From IMG/VR virus record IMGVR_UViG_3300018080_000180, positions 1 to 64,000 of that record: a DNA stretch of 64,000 nt. One strand, given 5' to 3'. Under the pieces are notes generated by a model, which worked only from the letters and a program-made list of their open reading frames with translations, was not told the origin of the DNA and made no database searches. Of this stretch, positions 55,703-62,454 are shown one piece after another. The DNA comes from a virus. Every line of letters starts with the position of its first letter. Within the stretch, counting starts at the first letter, position 1. The position numbers and the translations under genes are program-made.

Positions 55703-56010
55703 CTCTTCCTCCTATGATATTCGATCAGCTTCGTGCCGACCGAGGTTGTACATTTGACCGTGTGCGGCTCGTTGATCGGAGTGGTCAGGCCGTGCTGCTC
55801 GGTGACCCGCGGGCTGCAGCCAGTAAGCCAGAAGACAATCACACCGGCGACAATCAGTATCACATATCCAGTGATCGTGGCCACCCAGAACCTGCGCTTC
55901 TGCTCCAACTGGTAACAGCGTCGGCAATCAATGCGTATCGATACGTTCGGGCCAACATCCGTGACCTTCCCGTGCTCACCGTTGCAATCCGGGCAGACGT
56001 CACCCCTCAT
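55699..56010 (-). CDS. Zinc ribbon protein with one membrane helix
   Basis: 103 residues. Two Cys pairs (CPDC, CRRC) stand at residues 6-9 and 29-32; residues about 43-63 form a transmembrane helix ('VATITGYVILIVAGVIVFWL'), then a small tail. Overlaps of four bases on both sides show tight co-translation. Possibly a membrane anchor or inhibitor of a host envelope function; no known family. Confidence 0.55.
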   Translation of the reverse strand: MRGDVCPDCNGEHGKVTDVGPNVSIRIDCRRCYQLEQKRRFWVATITGYVILIVAGVIVFWLTGCSPRVTEQHGLTTPINEPHTVKCTTSVGTKLIEYHRRKR

Positions 56011-56108
56011 GATTTCCTCCCGGTGCCTTTGCAGTCCTCTGGAGTATCCGACTCATTTTCGGCGCAGTGACGGTTGACAGCACTTTCTATTTCTGATAGC
56101 AACGACAT
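56007..56108 (-). CDS. Tiny protein, 33 aa, truncated copy of a phage family
   Basis: A textbook GGAGG lies before the ATG and the stop overlaps the next start (ATGA). 'LLSEIESAVNRHCAENESDTP' resembles the N-terminus of a frequent longer phage protein (…ENxSDTPD-x-ILA…), cut short after 25 residues. It lies immediately beyond the cassette pair, where the second copy of CGTTGTAAGAAAT is found, so its leader was the probable insertion point. Confidence 0.5.
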   Translation of the reverse strand: MSLLSEIESAVNRHCAENESDTPEDCKGTGRKS

Positions 56109-56139
56109 AGCAAACCTCCTATAAATTCAAAGAGAAAAC

Positions 56140-56219
56140 ATTTCTTACAACGTCTGATAAATGGTGAAGTTGCAAAGCAATTTGGCGAAGCCCGGAACGA
56201 AGTGGAGCACCATTTATTT
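56140..56219 (-). other. attC-like folded junction, distal to cassette 2
   Basis: On the minus strand the inverse core GCCCAAC (56220-56226) is followed by ATAAATGGTG (56208-56217) ... CACCATTTAT (56157-56166), ten perfect pairs around about 41 bases, and a closing core GTTGTAA (56145-56151). This is the R''-L''-L'-R' layout of an integron attC site. A 13-bp inverted repeat AGCCCGGAACGAA (56189-56201 with 56250-56262) adds a second fold. Confidence 0.5.
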
Positions 56220-56268
56220 GTTGGGCGCTGTAAACCGGTGACTCCATATTTCGTTCCGGGCTCACCAC
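56220..56268. repeat. Terminal inverted repeat of cassette 2, left copy
   Basis: Begins GTTGGGCGC, continues TAAACCGGTGA and ends GGGCTCACCAC; the right copy at 56480-56525 matches as its reverse complement except for a variable loop. Within the repeat, GGTGA and TCACC can form a local hairpin. Confidence 0.75.
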
Positions 56269-56274
56269 GGGTTG

Positions 56275-56454
56275 TTACCGACTAACCCGCGTATTATCGG
56301 CAGGTGCAGAGCGGTCGAGCTTTTTCAAATTCGGCTTTGCTCGTGGCACCATTTTGTACTCAGGGAACTCCTTTGCGATAATTTTCTTTGCCTCGGATAC
56401 CGTAACATCTTTAAACCTGTCCACTTTTCGCGGAATAGAATTGCGAATAGGCAT
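56275..56454 (-). CDS. Cassette 2 protein, 59 aa
   Basis: AAGGAGG lies before the ATG. Basic product: 'MPIRNSIPRKVDRFKDVTVS', 'EAKKIIAKEFPEYKMVPRAK', ending in a Lys/Arg-rich tail. No known family; its AT-richer codons differ from the flanking phage genes, suggesting transfer. The stop lies just inside the left terminal repeat. Possibly a DNA-binding or toxin-like peptide; function unknown. Confidence 0.6.
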   Translation of the reverse strand: MPIRNSIPRKVDRFKDVTVSEAKKIIAKEFPEYKMVPRAKPNLKKLDRSAPADNTRVSR

Positions 56455-56479
56455 ATAGCCTCCTTGTTAAGAAAATGTA

Positions 56480-56525
56480 GTGGTGAGCCCCTATAATAAA
56501 GACTCACCGGTTTATTGCGCCCAAC
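56480..56525. repeat. Terminal inverted repeat of cassette 2, right copy
   Basis: Reads GTGGTGAGCCC, a 10-16-base variable loop with ATAATAAAG, then ACTCACCGGTTTA and GCGCCCAAC. It lies in the leader of the 59-aa gene. GGTGAG/CTCACC can form a hairpin near the likely transcript start. Confidence 0.75.
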
Positions 56526-56576
56526 GTCCCGGCCCACTCGCCCGAAGTGCGGTACTCCGCATTTTGGGCTGGGCCT
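56526..56576 (-). other. attC-like folded junction between cassettes 1 and 2
   Basis: On the minus strand: GTACAAC (inverse core, 56577-56583), then GGCCCA-GCCC ... TGCGG-AGTA-CCGCA ... GGGC-GAG-TGGGCC, a long imperfect hairpin with unpaired bases, and GTTGGGC (core, 56519-56525). The core fits GTTRRRY exactly. Only the ends are conserved with the other junction, while the middle differs, which is how attC sites behave. Confidence 0.5.
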
Positions 56577-56617
56577 GTTGTACGAAGTTTTGCCGGATCC
56601 CATATTTATTCTTCCGG
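56577..56617. repeat. Terminal inverted repeat of cassette 1, left copy
   Basis: Begins GTTGTACGAAGTTTTGCCGG, then a loop, then TTCCGG. It matches the right copy at 56885-56925 in reverse complement over 19 of the first 21 bases and again at the CCGG arms. The stop codon of the 86-aa gene lies inside its loop. Confidence 0.7.
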
Positions 56618-56866
56618 TGCAAACTCAGCAACATCTACGTCCAGGCATTTAATATTATCACGCGAATCTTCGAGACAAATTAGCGTTACCATACAATCAC
56701 GAAGCGCATTCATTTCATCGCGAATATCACCGACACACAAAGGATCGCCGTGCTCGCGTGAATCGCTAATGGTTGAATCGCCGTGAATGCGTCCGTTGAG
56801 TTCAGCACAAAGCTTATTAAATGCCGTAACGCCCTTCATGCGAAAACTGTCAAAGTCAATTTGCAT
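56606..56866 (-). CDS. Cassette 1 protein, 86 aa
   Basis: AAGGG lies before the ATG. The acidic, helical product ('FDSFRMKGVTAFNKLCAELN', 'DIRDEMNALRDCMVTLICLE') has no known family. Its DNA is AT-richer than its surroundings. A leader hairpin, part of the right terminal repeat, precedes it and may hide the ribosome site or contain the promoter. Function unknown; position between terminase genes with other accessory genes suggests a host-interaction role. Confidence 0.6.
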   Translation of the reverse strand: MQIDFDSFRMKGVTAFNKLCAELNGRIHGDSTISDSREHGDPLCVGDIRDEMNALRDCMVTLICLEDSRDNIKCLDVDVAEFAPEE

Positions 56867-56884
56867 AGATACCCTTTATTTTGC

Positions 56885-56925
56885 GCCGGACTACAATAAA
56901 GCTCTCCGGCAAAATTTCTTACAAC
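56885..56925. repeat. Terminal inverted repeat of cassette 1, right copy
   Basis: GCCGGA, a 14-base loop with ACAATAAAG, TCCGGC, AAAATTTC and TTACAAC. With the flanking TTTTGC at 56881-56884 it can form a long hairpin in the leader of the 86-aa gene. Confidence 0.7.
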
Positions 56926-56933
56926 GGTTCGCG

Positions 56934-57299
56934 CTACAGATGCCGTAGCACGATATTTTGCCAATCGGCACGGATATGGTCAAGCGTTATGTCGCTGATC
57001 TGCTCCCACTCTTGTTTGAGGCCACGCCGATCAGAAATGTCTTTTTCAAGTGCCGCTACAATTTTAAGTGCTATGGCAATCTTAGCGCTGTTGTCGGCTC
57101 GTTGCTCGACATTAGATCGCTGAGGTTTGTCATGCACGAATTGCCGATTGCACACATACACATCAAACGATGGAATGTAGACTGCGCGGCGTTCTCCGCA
57201 TGCTCTCACCTCTTCCGCTGTGGACAAAAACCCACCGAGCCTGACCACCACGTTCTTTTCGTTTTGCAAGAGAGAACGCGCTTCGTTTTGTTCCTGCAT
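56934..57299 (-). CDS. Unknown 121-aa accessory protein
   Basis: The ATG at 57299 is chosen because GGAGG lies six bases before it. Residues 18-50 are compact ('VVVRLGGFLSTAEEVRAC', 'RRAVYIPSFDVYVCNRQ'), followed by a long helical half ('AKIAIALKIVAALEKDISD'). No family recognised. It precedes cassette 1 and its 3' end runs into a small hairpin (GCTAC/GTAGC) next to the core CGTTGTAA. Confidence 0.6.
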   Translation of the reverse strand: MQEQNEARSLLQNEKNVVVRLGGFLSTAEEVRACGERRAVYIPSFDVYVCNRQFVHDKPQRSNVEQRADNSAKIAIALKIVAALEKDISDRRGLKQEWEQISDITLDHIRADWQNIVLRHL

Positions 57300-57467
57300 G
57301 ACAAACCTCCAATAATTCAACTGGCAATGGCCGACAACTCGTTCTATGCGGTCATTAATGGGGGTAGGATGCGGCATAGTGGTCGATGGTTCATCGTGTC
57401 TGGAGCTACCATAATTCCCACTATTAACGATATACTTTCCATCGTATCGTTGCACACACCACTACCC
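57300..57467 (-). other. 168-base gap between small terminase and accessory genes
   Basis: No gene is seen on either strand. It contains an imperfect hairpin AACGATATAC/GTATCGTT (57426-57451) and AT-rich stretches; no promoter with good boxes could be defined. It may carry the promoter or a processing site for the accessory genes. Confidence 0.4.
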
Positions 57468-57974
57468 CTATTCTGTCCCCCTCTGATTATCCGGCAGGAT
57501 CAGCAGTGGCCTCTGGATGTCCTTGCCGCCCGAGGTGATGTCCTTCTTGATCGGAGCATAGTTGCCGACCATCTTGTTGAGCTCCTGTATGTAGCTAAGC
57601 TGGATCCTGCGATCATTGTACATGCGCTTGACCATATCGATCACCTTTTCGTCCATGACCCCTTCGGCACTATCAGCCTCCTGAAACAGCTTGACCACGC
57701 GCTCGGTGAGCTGCTGCCCATGCTCAATACCCTCAACGATCCTCTGCACGAGCTTGGCCTTCGGCATGCCGGCCTTCACGAACATCTTCTCGGTGTCGCC
57801 CATGATCTTTTCTTCGATCTGGTCTGCGAGCCTGCCCTTCTTCCACTTCTTGTTGGCGACACGTTTATGTATCGTCACCGCTGAAATTTTATACTTCTTT
57901 GATATATCTGCTACAGACGTGCCCATCTCGTAGGCAGCCTTGCACTTGGCCCAAAGTACCGCAGAATAAGCCAC
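57468..57974 (-). CDS. terS: Terminase small subunit
   Basis: 168 residues, GTG start with GGAGG upstream. Residues 8-45 form a helix-turn-helix ('YEMGTSVADISKKYKISAVT', HKRVANKKWKKG) that would bind the packaging site. The middle is helical and would oligomerise, and the C-terminus is flexible ('GGKDIQRPLLILPDNQRG'). It is 2.6 kb upstream of the large subunit, separated by accessory genes, whereas the two are usually adjacent. Confidence 0.75.
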   Translation of the reverse strand: MAYSAVLWAKCKAAYEMGTSVADISKKYKISAVTIHKRVANKKWKKGRLADQIEEKIMGDTEKMFVKAGMPKAKLVQRIVEGIEHGQQLTERVVKLFQEADSAEGVMDEKVIDMVKRMYNDRRIQLSYIQELNKMVGNYAPIKKDITSGGKDIQRPLLILPDNQRGTE

Positions 57975-58265
57975 TTACAGTGCCTCCGGACCCGGGTCAG
58001 GTTCGAACTCTGGGGCATGAAACATACCCTCGACTTCTCTGCCGCCTTCCTGCTCCAGCTCCTTGAGCAGTATAGCCATGGTGGCGCCTATTGCATGGTG
58101 GAGATACCGCATGCCGTTGTCTCCAGCTGAGGCTACCACCTGTGGAGCTATGCCCTGCCTTGCGTACATGGGGATACCCGGAGCGTCAGGCCCTGAGGTA
58201 GATATCTCGATGACATACGGAGCCCCGGGCTCATCGACCCTGCTGAGATCAACGGTGAGCTTCAT
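57975..58265 (-). CDS. Unknown 96-aa protein
   Basis: Overlaps the upstream gene by four bases and abuts terS. 'MKLTVDLSRVDEPGAPYVIE', 'YLHHAIGATMAILLKELEQE' suggest a beta-strand pair and one long helix; the tail is acidic and Pro-rich. No family recognised. Co-transcribed with terS. Confidence 0.6.
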   Translation of the reverse strand: MKLTVDLSRVDEPGAPYVIEISTSGPDAPGIPMYARQGIAPQVVASAGDNGMRYLHHAIGATMAILLKELEQEGGREVEGMFHAPEFEPDPGPEAL

Positions 58266-58486
58266 ACGTCCCTCATTCCCAGATACTTGAATACCCGCTG
58301 GCCCTCGGCGCCGTCATGGTCAACACCGTAAACGTGGACCCGTGGCTTGACTTCGGTATCGTCCTGAACCTTTGACGGCACGGGCAGCGGCTCGGCAATG
58401 TAGATCTGGTATTTACCCATCTCAGCCATGATCCTCAGGCCGTCGAACTTGCCCCCGGACAGCTCAACCTTCATCTCTTCTACCAT
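58262..58486 (-). CDS. Unknown 74-aa beta-rich protein
   Basis: GGGAGG lies five bases before the ATG. Sequence 'MKVELSGGKFDGLRIMAEMG', 'YQIYIAEPLPVPSK', 'RVHVYGVDHDGAEG' looks like a small beta-barrel. It overlaps both neighbours by a few bases, so it belongs to the terS operon. No known function. Confidence 0.55.
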   Translation of the reverse strand: MVEEMKVELSGGKFDGLRIMAEMGKYQIYIAEPLPVPSKVQDDTEVKPRVHVYGVDHDGAEGQRVFKYLGMRDV

Positions 58487-59127
58487 GACGGCCTCCCGGT
58501 TTTCGAGGATCTCCCCCGGCTCATGTTGGCCTTCTCAATGACCAGCACGCGACCGTATAAGGTCATCGAATATGCCGTTCTGGTGAAATAGCCCTTCTCG
58601 CCGGCCCACCACCCGTTCATTCTATCGATCAAGGTCTTTGCATACTCGATCATTGTCCCGGGCCTCCTTAGGCCACCGCCGTACCGTGGCAGGTAGCTGG
58701 TCTGAAGATCCTCCACAAGGTAGATGCCGCCGATCTTGACCGATCGATACATGCCCTCGAACGTGGCGATCTGCTGCTCCATCCTGTGGCCGCCGTCATC
58801 GATCAGGATATCGATAGGTCCGACAACACCGCAAACCTTCTTCAGGAAGGCCGGGTCAGCCTGATCTCCGATGAGCACCTTGATCCCGGGTTCGGCAGCC
58901 ACCTTGCACTTCGGGTTCTTGTCGACGCCGAATATCCGCGCCCCCGGGCCGAAGTATGACTTCCACATCTGCAGGGATCCACCATGGCTCACGCCGAACT
59001 CGATCACGGTCGGCTTCTTGTTCCGGAACTTTTTGAAGTGCCGGTGATAGATGGCGAAGTAGTCCAGCCATTTATGGATCAGCCGACCCTTGTTGTGGCG
59101 AAAGTATTCGCTGAGCGGGTTACTCAT
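58480..59127 (-). CDS. Class I SAM-dependent methyltransferase (CmcI/MycE-like)
   Basis: The ATG at 59127 overlaps the GroES stop by eight bases. 'PTVIEFGVSHGGSLQMWKSY' is the SAM-binding glycine loop, 'ARIFGVDKNPKC' the acidic second strand, 'IDILIDDGGHRMEQQIATFE' the catalytic/metal region and 'GGIYLVEDLQTSY' the next strand. These features match sugar- or antibiotic-type O-methyltransferases. It might act on the surface glycan made by the transferase block; substrate inferred. Confidence 0.7.
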   Translation of the reverse strand: MSNPLSEYFRHNKGRLIHKWLDYFAIYHRHFKKFRNKKPTVIEFGVSHGGSLQMWKSYFGPGARIFGVDKNPKCKVAAEPGIKVLIGDQADPAFLKKVCGVVGPIDILIDDGGHRMEQQIATFEGMYRSVKIGGIYLVEDLQTSYLPRYGGGLRRPGTMIEYAKTLIDRMNGWWAGEKGYFTRTAYSMTLYGRVLVIEKANMSRGRSSKTGRPSW

Positions 59128-59389
59128 CGCTGGCGTACTTCCCGACAATGTGCTCGGCCTTGACACAGAGCAGCGTCTCCACCCCGACCACCACGTCGAT
59201 GCCGGCCTTCCGCAGGGTCACGATCACATCTCCGACCGATACACCCTCGACCTCTGGGCCGACGGCCAGCACCTCCATGCGGTTGTCAGACTCCCGGACA
59301 GTGTCTGGGATGATGATCCCGCCCGGGGTCTTCTTTGCCGCCTCGACCCGACGAACCAGCACCATGTCCTTATACGGTACAAACTTCAT
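59120..59389 (-). CDS. groES: Co-chaperonin GroES homologue
   Basis: 89 residues, near the family's usual 95. 'FVPYKDMVLVRRVEAAKKTP' with GGIIIPDT matches the cpn10 N-terminal strand and mobile loop, 'MEVLAVGPEVEGVSVGDVIV' the core, and 'LLCVKAEHIVGKY' the C-terminus. As in T4 gp31 and some other phages it would cap host GroEL to help fold the capsid or other large virion proteins. It lies in the same operon as terS. Confidence 0.8.
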   Translation of the reverse strand: MKFVPYKDMVLVRRVEAAKKTPGGIIIPDTVRESDNRMEVLAVGPEVEGVSVGDVIVTLRKAGIDVVVGVETLLCVKAEHIVGKYASDE

Positions 59390-59699
59390 TTTTCGCTCCC
59401 TCCATTATTCTTTTGGCGATCCCAGACTCAAACAGGAACCCTCCGCCGTTTTTGGTGTGTACCTCAAGCCATCCGCCGAAGTGTTGGCGTATTCTGCTCA
59501 CCACGCACTCGCCATTGGATAACTCATAAAACGATTCCTTTATCTGAGATAACTTGTTCTGATAGTCGTCCCACATTCTGATCAGACCGGAGCGCTCATT
59601 GATTCGGCGAGCATACATGAGCTCGGCAGACCCGTACTCTCCCCACGAGTAGGGCTCAGAGTAAAACCACACCTCGCAGTGGTCGCAGCCAAGGCGCAT
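59370..59699 (-). CDS. Unknown Trp/Tyr-rich protein, possibly N-terminally frameshifted
   Basis: From the ATG at 59699 the product is 109 residues: 'GCDHCEVWFYSEPYSWGEYG', 'INERSGLIRMWDDYQNKLSQ', 'VHTKNGGGFLFESGIAKRI'. Upstream, the same frame stays open and protein-like ('RPQRYYPQFEWELTEYEKKQ') but has no start codon. A GGAGG and ATG at 59797 open another frame (MSDLTLGQNLTRALRDIIRS). A one-base shift near 59750 would join them into about 140 residues. No family recognised. Confidence 0.55.
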   Translation of the reverse strand: MRLGCDHCEVWFYSEPYSWGEYGSAELMYARRINERSGLIRMWDDYQNKLSQIKESFYELSNGECVVSRIRQHFGGWLEVHTKNGGGFLFESGIAKRIMEGAKNEVCTV

Positions 59700-59822
59700 G
59701 CTCTGCTTCTTCTCGTATTCGGTAAGCTCCCATTCAAACTGCGGATAATATCTCTGAGGGCGCGAGTGAGATTCTGCCCGAGAGTCAAGTCTGACATATT
59801 GGCAACCTCCTATGATATTATA

Positions 59823-60278
59823 CTATACGGCTTTCTGCTCTGCAACCATCGCGACGTTCCACGCATTGATCATGAAGTCGACCAGCACTGAAAGGTTCGT
59901 CGACTCACGAAGCTCAACCGAAGGCATCGTCCTGCACTTGCATCCGATCGCAATCTTCTGCTCGTGCGTCGTGGTGATCTCGCTCATTATCATGGGCAGA
60001 TACCCACACTTCGGACATCGCACCCCCCGGACTCTTAGCCTCCTCAGTATCTCCCGGTGCTGGTTGGATATCCTGTACGTGGCCTCATCGAACGGCAGCG
60101 GGTTATTCCGCAGCCGATCGAGAACCTCCTGTGGCCGCTGGCCAACGTCGGCCCGAACAGAGCTGAAGGTATCGTCCTCTTCCTTCTTCTTCTGCCGTTC
60201 AGCATGGAGATTCCTGAGCCATGGGAAGTAGATCCATACCAGCACGGCAGCCGCAACGACCACAAAGATGCCGGTCAC
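59823..60278 (-). CDS. Membrane-anchored zinc ribbon protein, 151 aa
   Basis: Residues 2-20 are a transmembrane helix ('GIFVVVAAAVLVWIYFPWL'); a charged linker follows; residues about 90-120 hold CPKC and CKC, a zinc ribbon. The helical C-terminus may bind a partner. The gene overlaps the upstream one by four bases. No known family; function unknown. Confidence 0.55.
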   Translation of the reverse strand: MTGIFVVVAAAVLVWIYFPWLRNLHAERQKKKEEDDTFSSVRADVGQRPQEVLDRLRNNPLPFDEATYRISNQHREILRRLRVRGVRCPKCGYLPMIMSEITTTHEQKIAIGCKCRTMPSVELRESTNLSVLVDFMINAWNVAMVAEQKAV

Positions 60279-61276
60279 GAGAGGGGCTCTCTTAACTTGA
60301 GCGTCGTCGATCGAAGCTGCCTTAAAAACCTATCGGTTTCGCTGCGTGGAGTTGGCGTCATGAGCCCGACTTCCCTGTCAAGGGTCATCGTTAAGTCCTC
60401 CAGACCCTCAACCATCCGCAGATAATCATCCCGGCGCCACACAACGTGATCCTCGCCCAGAGCTTTCCGGGATCGGTCGATTAGCCTCCGAAGTCCTTCC
60501 GGGTTTGATTTTTTCAAATAGCCGACAAGCACCTTCTCGTTTTCGTCGGCAAGCAACCGTTCCATCTCTGCAATATTTAATGCGATCTCATTCTGAAATG
60601 AAGGAGAATGAAGAGACAGCATCTTTTTCGCGCCGGCAATCTCGAACACCTCCCCGGGCTTGTGCTTTGGGTCAGCCTTCATGAAGACACCGTCAGGGAT
60701 GTCCGTCTTCTTGCACGTGTAACTTTTGAACGTCGGGACACTGATGTCATAACCAGTGCCATCGAACATCTCCTTGAGGTCCTCGGCGCTGAACTTCCGC
60801 AGAATCGCGTGGATAGTATCCCGGGCAATGTACTTGTCCCGGTGCGGGTCGGGCAACTCCTTGATGATAACCTGCGGATCGACGGGCTCACCAGCCTTCC
60901 CGTTTTTGAGGCTCTCCATGGACTCGTCCATCATCTTAAGGGTGCGCTCCGAAACACTGTCATCCCTATTATGGTCCCACTGCCCGGGAACACTGTCAAT
61001 TCCGGGATCAGAGCCGGCCCTGACGTGATCCTTGACGCTCGGCTCCTCCAGCCGTTCGACACGCTCGCTAAGGCTCATCATGGTCTGACGGTGGGTCAGC
61101 AGGGCGTTGTCCATGGTTTCTAGGCGCTTGAGCACCTTCCCGAGCGTCTCGCTCATGGTGTCCACCCGGGCAGTGAGCTCAGTGACGCTATCGTCGTGCG
61201 CCCTGTACCCATCCAGCTTTTCAGATAGCTTGGCTATTCTGTCACACAGATGTGCGTATTTTTCCTCCACAGTCAC
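60275..61276 (-). CDS. Coiled-coil protein, 333 aa
   Basis: GTG start with AGGAGG before it. Residues 1-85 are a long coiled coil ('LCDRIAKLSEKLDGYRAHDD', 'MSETLGKVLKRLETMDNALL'). A linker and an alpha/beta C-terminal part follow ('TIHAILRKFSAEDLKEMFDG', 'YLKKSNPEGLRRLIDRSRKA'). No catalytic motif. Could be an assembly or host-interaction scaffold. Confidence 0.55.
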   Translation of the reverse strand: MTVEEKYAHLCDRIAKLSEKLDGYRAHDDSVTELTARVDTMSETLGKVLKRLETMDNALLTHRQTMMSLSERVERLEEPSVKDHVRAGSDPGIDSVPGQWDHNRDDSVSERTLKMMDESMESLKNGKAGEPVDPQVIIKELPDPHRDKYIARDTIHAILRKFSAEDLKEMFDGTGYDISVPTFKSYTCKKTDIPDGVFMKADPKHKPGEVFEIAGAKKMLSLHSPSFQNEIALNIAEMERLLADENEKVLVGYLKKSNPEGLRRLIDRSRKALGEDHVVWRRDDYLRMVEGLEDLTMTLDREVGLMTPTPRSETDRFLRQLRSTTLKLREPLS

Positions 61277-61353
61277 CTTCTCCTCCTGTGCGGATAAGTT
61301 GTGAATTACTGCACCTCGCCGTCGTCTTCCTGAGCCGTGAAAAGAGGAATCAT

Positions 61354-61680
61354 CTACTCAAAGGCCTTCCCGCCCGGAATATCGTGGACAACCTCAGCCA
61401 AGCCATCCCCGAATATTGGCCGGATCCTGAGCTCTCCCTTTGATGGACCCCTGTGTTCGATCTCGGGAGCCCCATTACACTGGGCGTCACCTTCGGCCCG
61501 TTTACGGGCCTCTATGGAGCTCTGAAGGGTATCGACCAGATTCACGATCTGCTGCTCCATGGCCCAGATCCACTGGGTGAGCTTCTCAATCCCTATATCT
61601 CCTTGATTTACCGTGTCTTTCACGAGGCCACGAATAGCATCGGTGGCCTGATCGTCGCTCAGTTCGAACTCGGCCGGCAT
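61354..61680 (-). CDS. Unknown 108-aa helical protein
   Basis: The helical core 'KLTQWIWAMEQQIVNLVDTL' is flanked by polar segments, and the start overlaps the upstream gene by 22 bases. The next 77 bases downstream (61277-61353) hold only a 15-codon frame. No family recognised. Confidence 0.5.
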   Translation of the reverse strand: MPAEFELSDDQATDAIRGLVKDTVNQGDIGIEKLTQWIWAMEQQIVNLVDTLQSSIEARKRAEGDAQCNGAPEIEHRGPSKGELRIRPIFGDGLAEVVHDIPGGKAFE

Positions 61681-61883
61681 ATATCGCCCCTTTCTGATTC
61701 CCTGTTCTGGGAGGGCGCCGGGACGCCAAAGGCTTCCATCTTGAGCATTCCGGCCTTGGCTACCTCCATGAGCCCGTAGATCCTCAGGCGATCATCTGCC
61801 GTGGTTTCACGGAGGTCGTACATGACCGTTATGTTCCCGGTTCCATCCCGGAAGATATTAACCAGAGAACGCCCCTCGTTCAT
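61659..61883 (-). CDS. Unknown 74-aa protein
   Basis: ATGA overlap with the YopX-like gene. 'GTGNITVMYDLRETTADDRL' and 'RIYGLMEVAKAGMLKMEAFG' suggest a beta-hairpin and helix; the tail is read through the next gene's start. Small operon member of unknown role. Confidence 0.55.
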   Translation of the reverse strand: MNEGRSLVNIFRDGTGNITVMYDLRETTADDRLRIYGLMEVAKAGMLKMEAFGVPAPSQNRESERGDICRPSSN

Positions 61884-62242
61884 AGCGCCACCCTTTCAGG
61901 GTTATTGTGGATGTTGCCGACAATGAAGCTGTTCTTGCCGGCGAACATTGCCACGGGATACTGACGCAGGAAAGCACCGGATCTGAAGCAAGCAAGCATT
62001 ATCCCGCGCTCAAACCTCACCACGGCATCGACATCGAACTGGTCTGTTTTGATGTGGATGATATCACCTTCGAATATCTCACAGCCCTTCGAGTCGTGAA
62101 TTGAGGACCCGAGCTCAATCAGTAGATCCCGGGGACTGTCTTTGTGGTTGGCCATAGCTTCGAATATCACCATGGACATACCAAACGGCTGACACCATGC
62201 CATGCGGCGTTTGTTCCATGCGCGAAACGACTTGACCGGCAT
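61880..62242 (-). CDS. YopX-family protein
   Basis: 120 residues. 'KSFRAWNKRRMAWC' at the start, 'LGSSIHDSKGCEIFEGDIIH' in the middle, 'VVRFERGIMLACF' and 'GNIHNNPE' at the end match the YopX domain widely found in phages and prophages. The fold is an SH3-like barrel; biological role is not established. Confidence 0.8.
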   Translation of the reverse strand: MPVKSFRAWNKRRMAWCQPFGMSMVIFEAMANHKDSPRDLLIELGSSIHDSKGCEIFEGDIIHIKTDQFDVDAVVRFERGIMLACFRSGAFLRQYPVAMFAGKNSFIVGNIHNNPERVAL

Positions 62243-62436
62243 CAGAACTTCCCCATAACCTGCCGGGACAGTATCCCGCGCTGGATGTCAATCTTCTGCT
62301 CCGGGGCCGGGGTGTCCAGCTCGAACTGGTGCTGACACGCCTGATCCATGCAAACCATCTTCCGAATCTTCCCGTCACGACCATAGCACCGTATCGGGTG
62401 ATATCCGCACTTCGGACAGACTTCTATATCTGCCAT
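62242..62436 (-). CDS. Zinc ribbon protein, 64 aa
   Basis: The ATG at 62436 has GGAG five bases upstream. 'ADIEVCPKCGYHPIRCYG' and 'KMVCMDQACQHQFEL' give a CxxC ... CxxxxC zinc ribbon. A structured RNA element lies directly upstream of its ribosome site and may control it. Function unknown; possibly an RNA polymerase or nucleic-acid adaptor. Confidence 0.65.
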   Translation of the reverse strand: MADIEVCPKCGYHPIRCYGRDGKIRKMVCMDQACQHQFELDTPAPEQKIDIQRGILSRQVMGKF

Positions 62437-62454
62437 ACCCTCTCCCTTGAAAAA

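Larger units (their letters stand above)
56220..56525 (-). mobile_element. Cassette 2: 306-bp element with terminal inverted repeats
   Basis: Two terminal inverted repeats of 46-49 bases enclose a single 59-aa gene. The first bases of the element (GTTGGGCGC on the minus strand from 56525) are complementary to its last bases (GCGCCCAAC), as in integron cassettes, where the inverse core complements the cassette's own start. No transposase or integrase is encoded in the element. Confidence 0.55.
56577..56925 (-). mobile_element. Cassette 1: 349-bp element with terminal inverted repeats
   Basis: Terminal inverted repeats of about 41 bases enclose one 86-aa gene. The sequence and loop of the repeats differ from those of cassette 2, but the architecture (GTTG core, then a short palindrome about 20 bases inside) is the same. 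CGTTGTAAGAAAT flanks the cassette pair on both sides (56140-56152 and 56914-56926), as expected after site-specific insertion at one core. Confidence 0.55.

Noticed and set aside
61277-61353. A 15-codon frame (MIPLFTAQEDDGEVQ) between two genes
   Set aside because: Too short, and no good ribosome site; it may be a leader peptide but cannot be supported.
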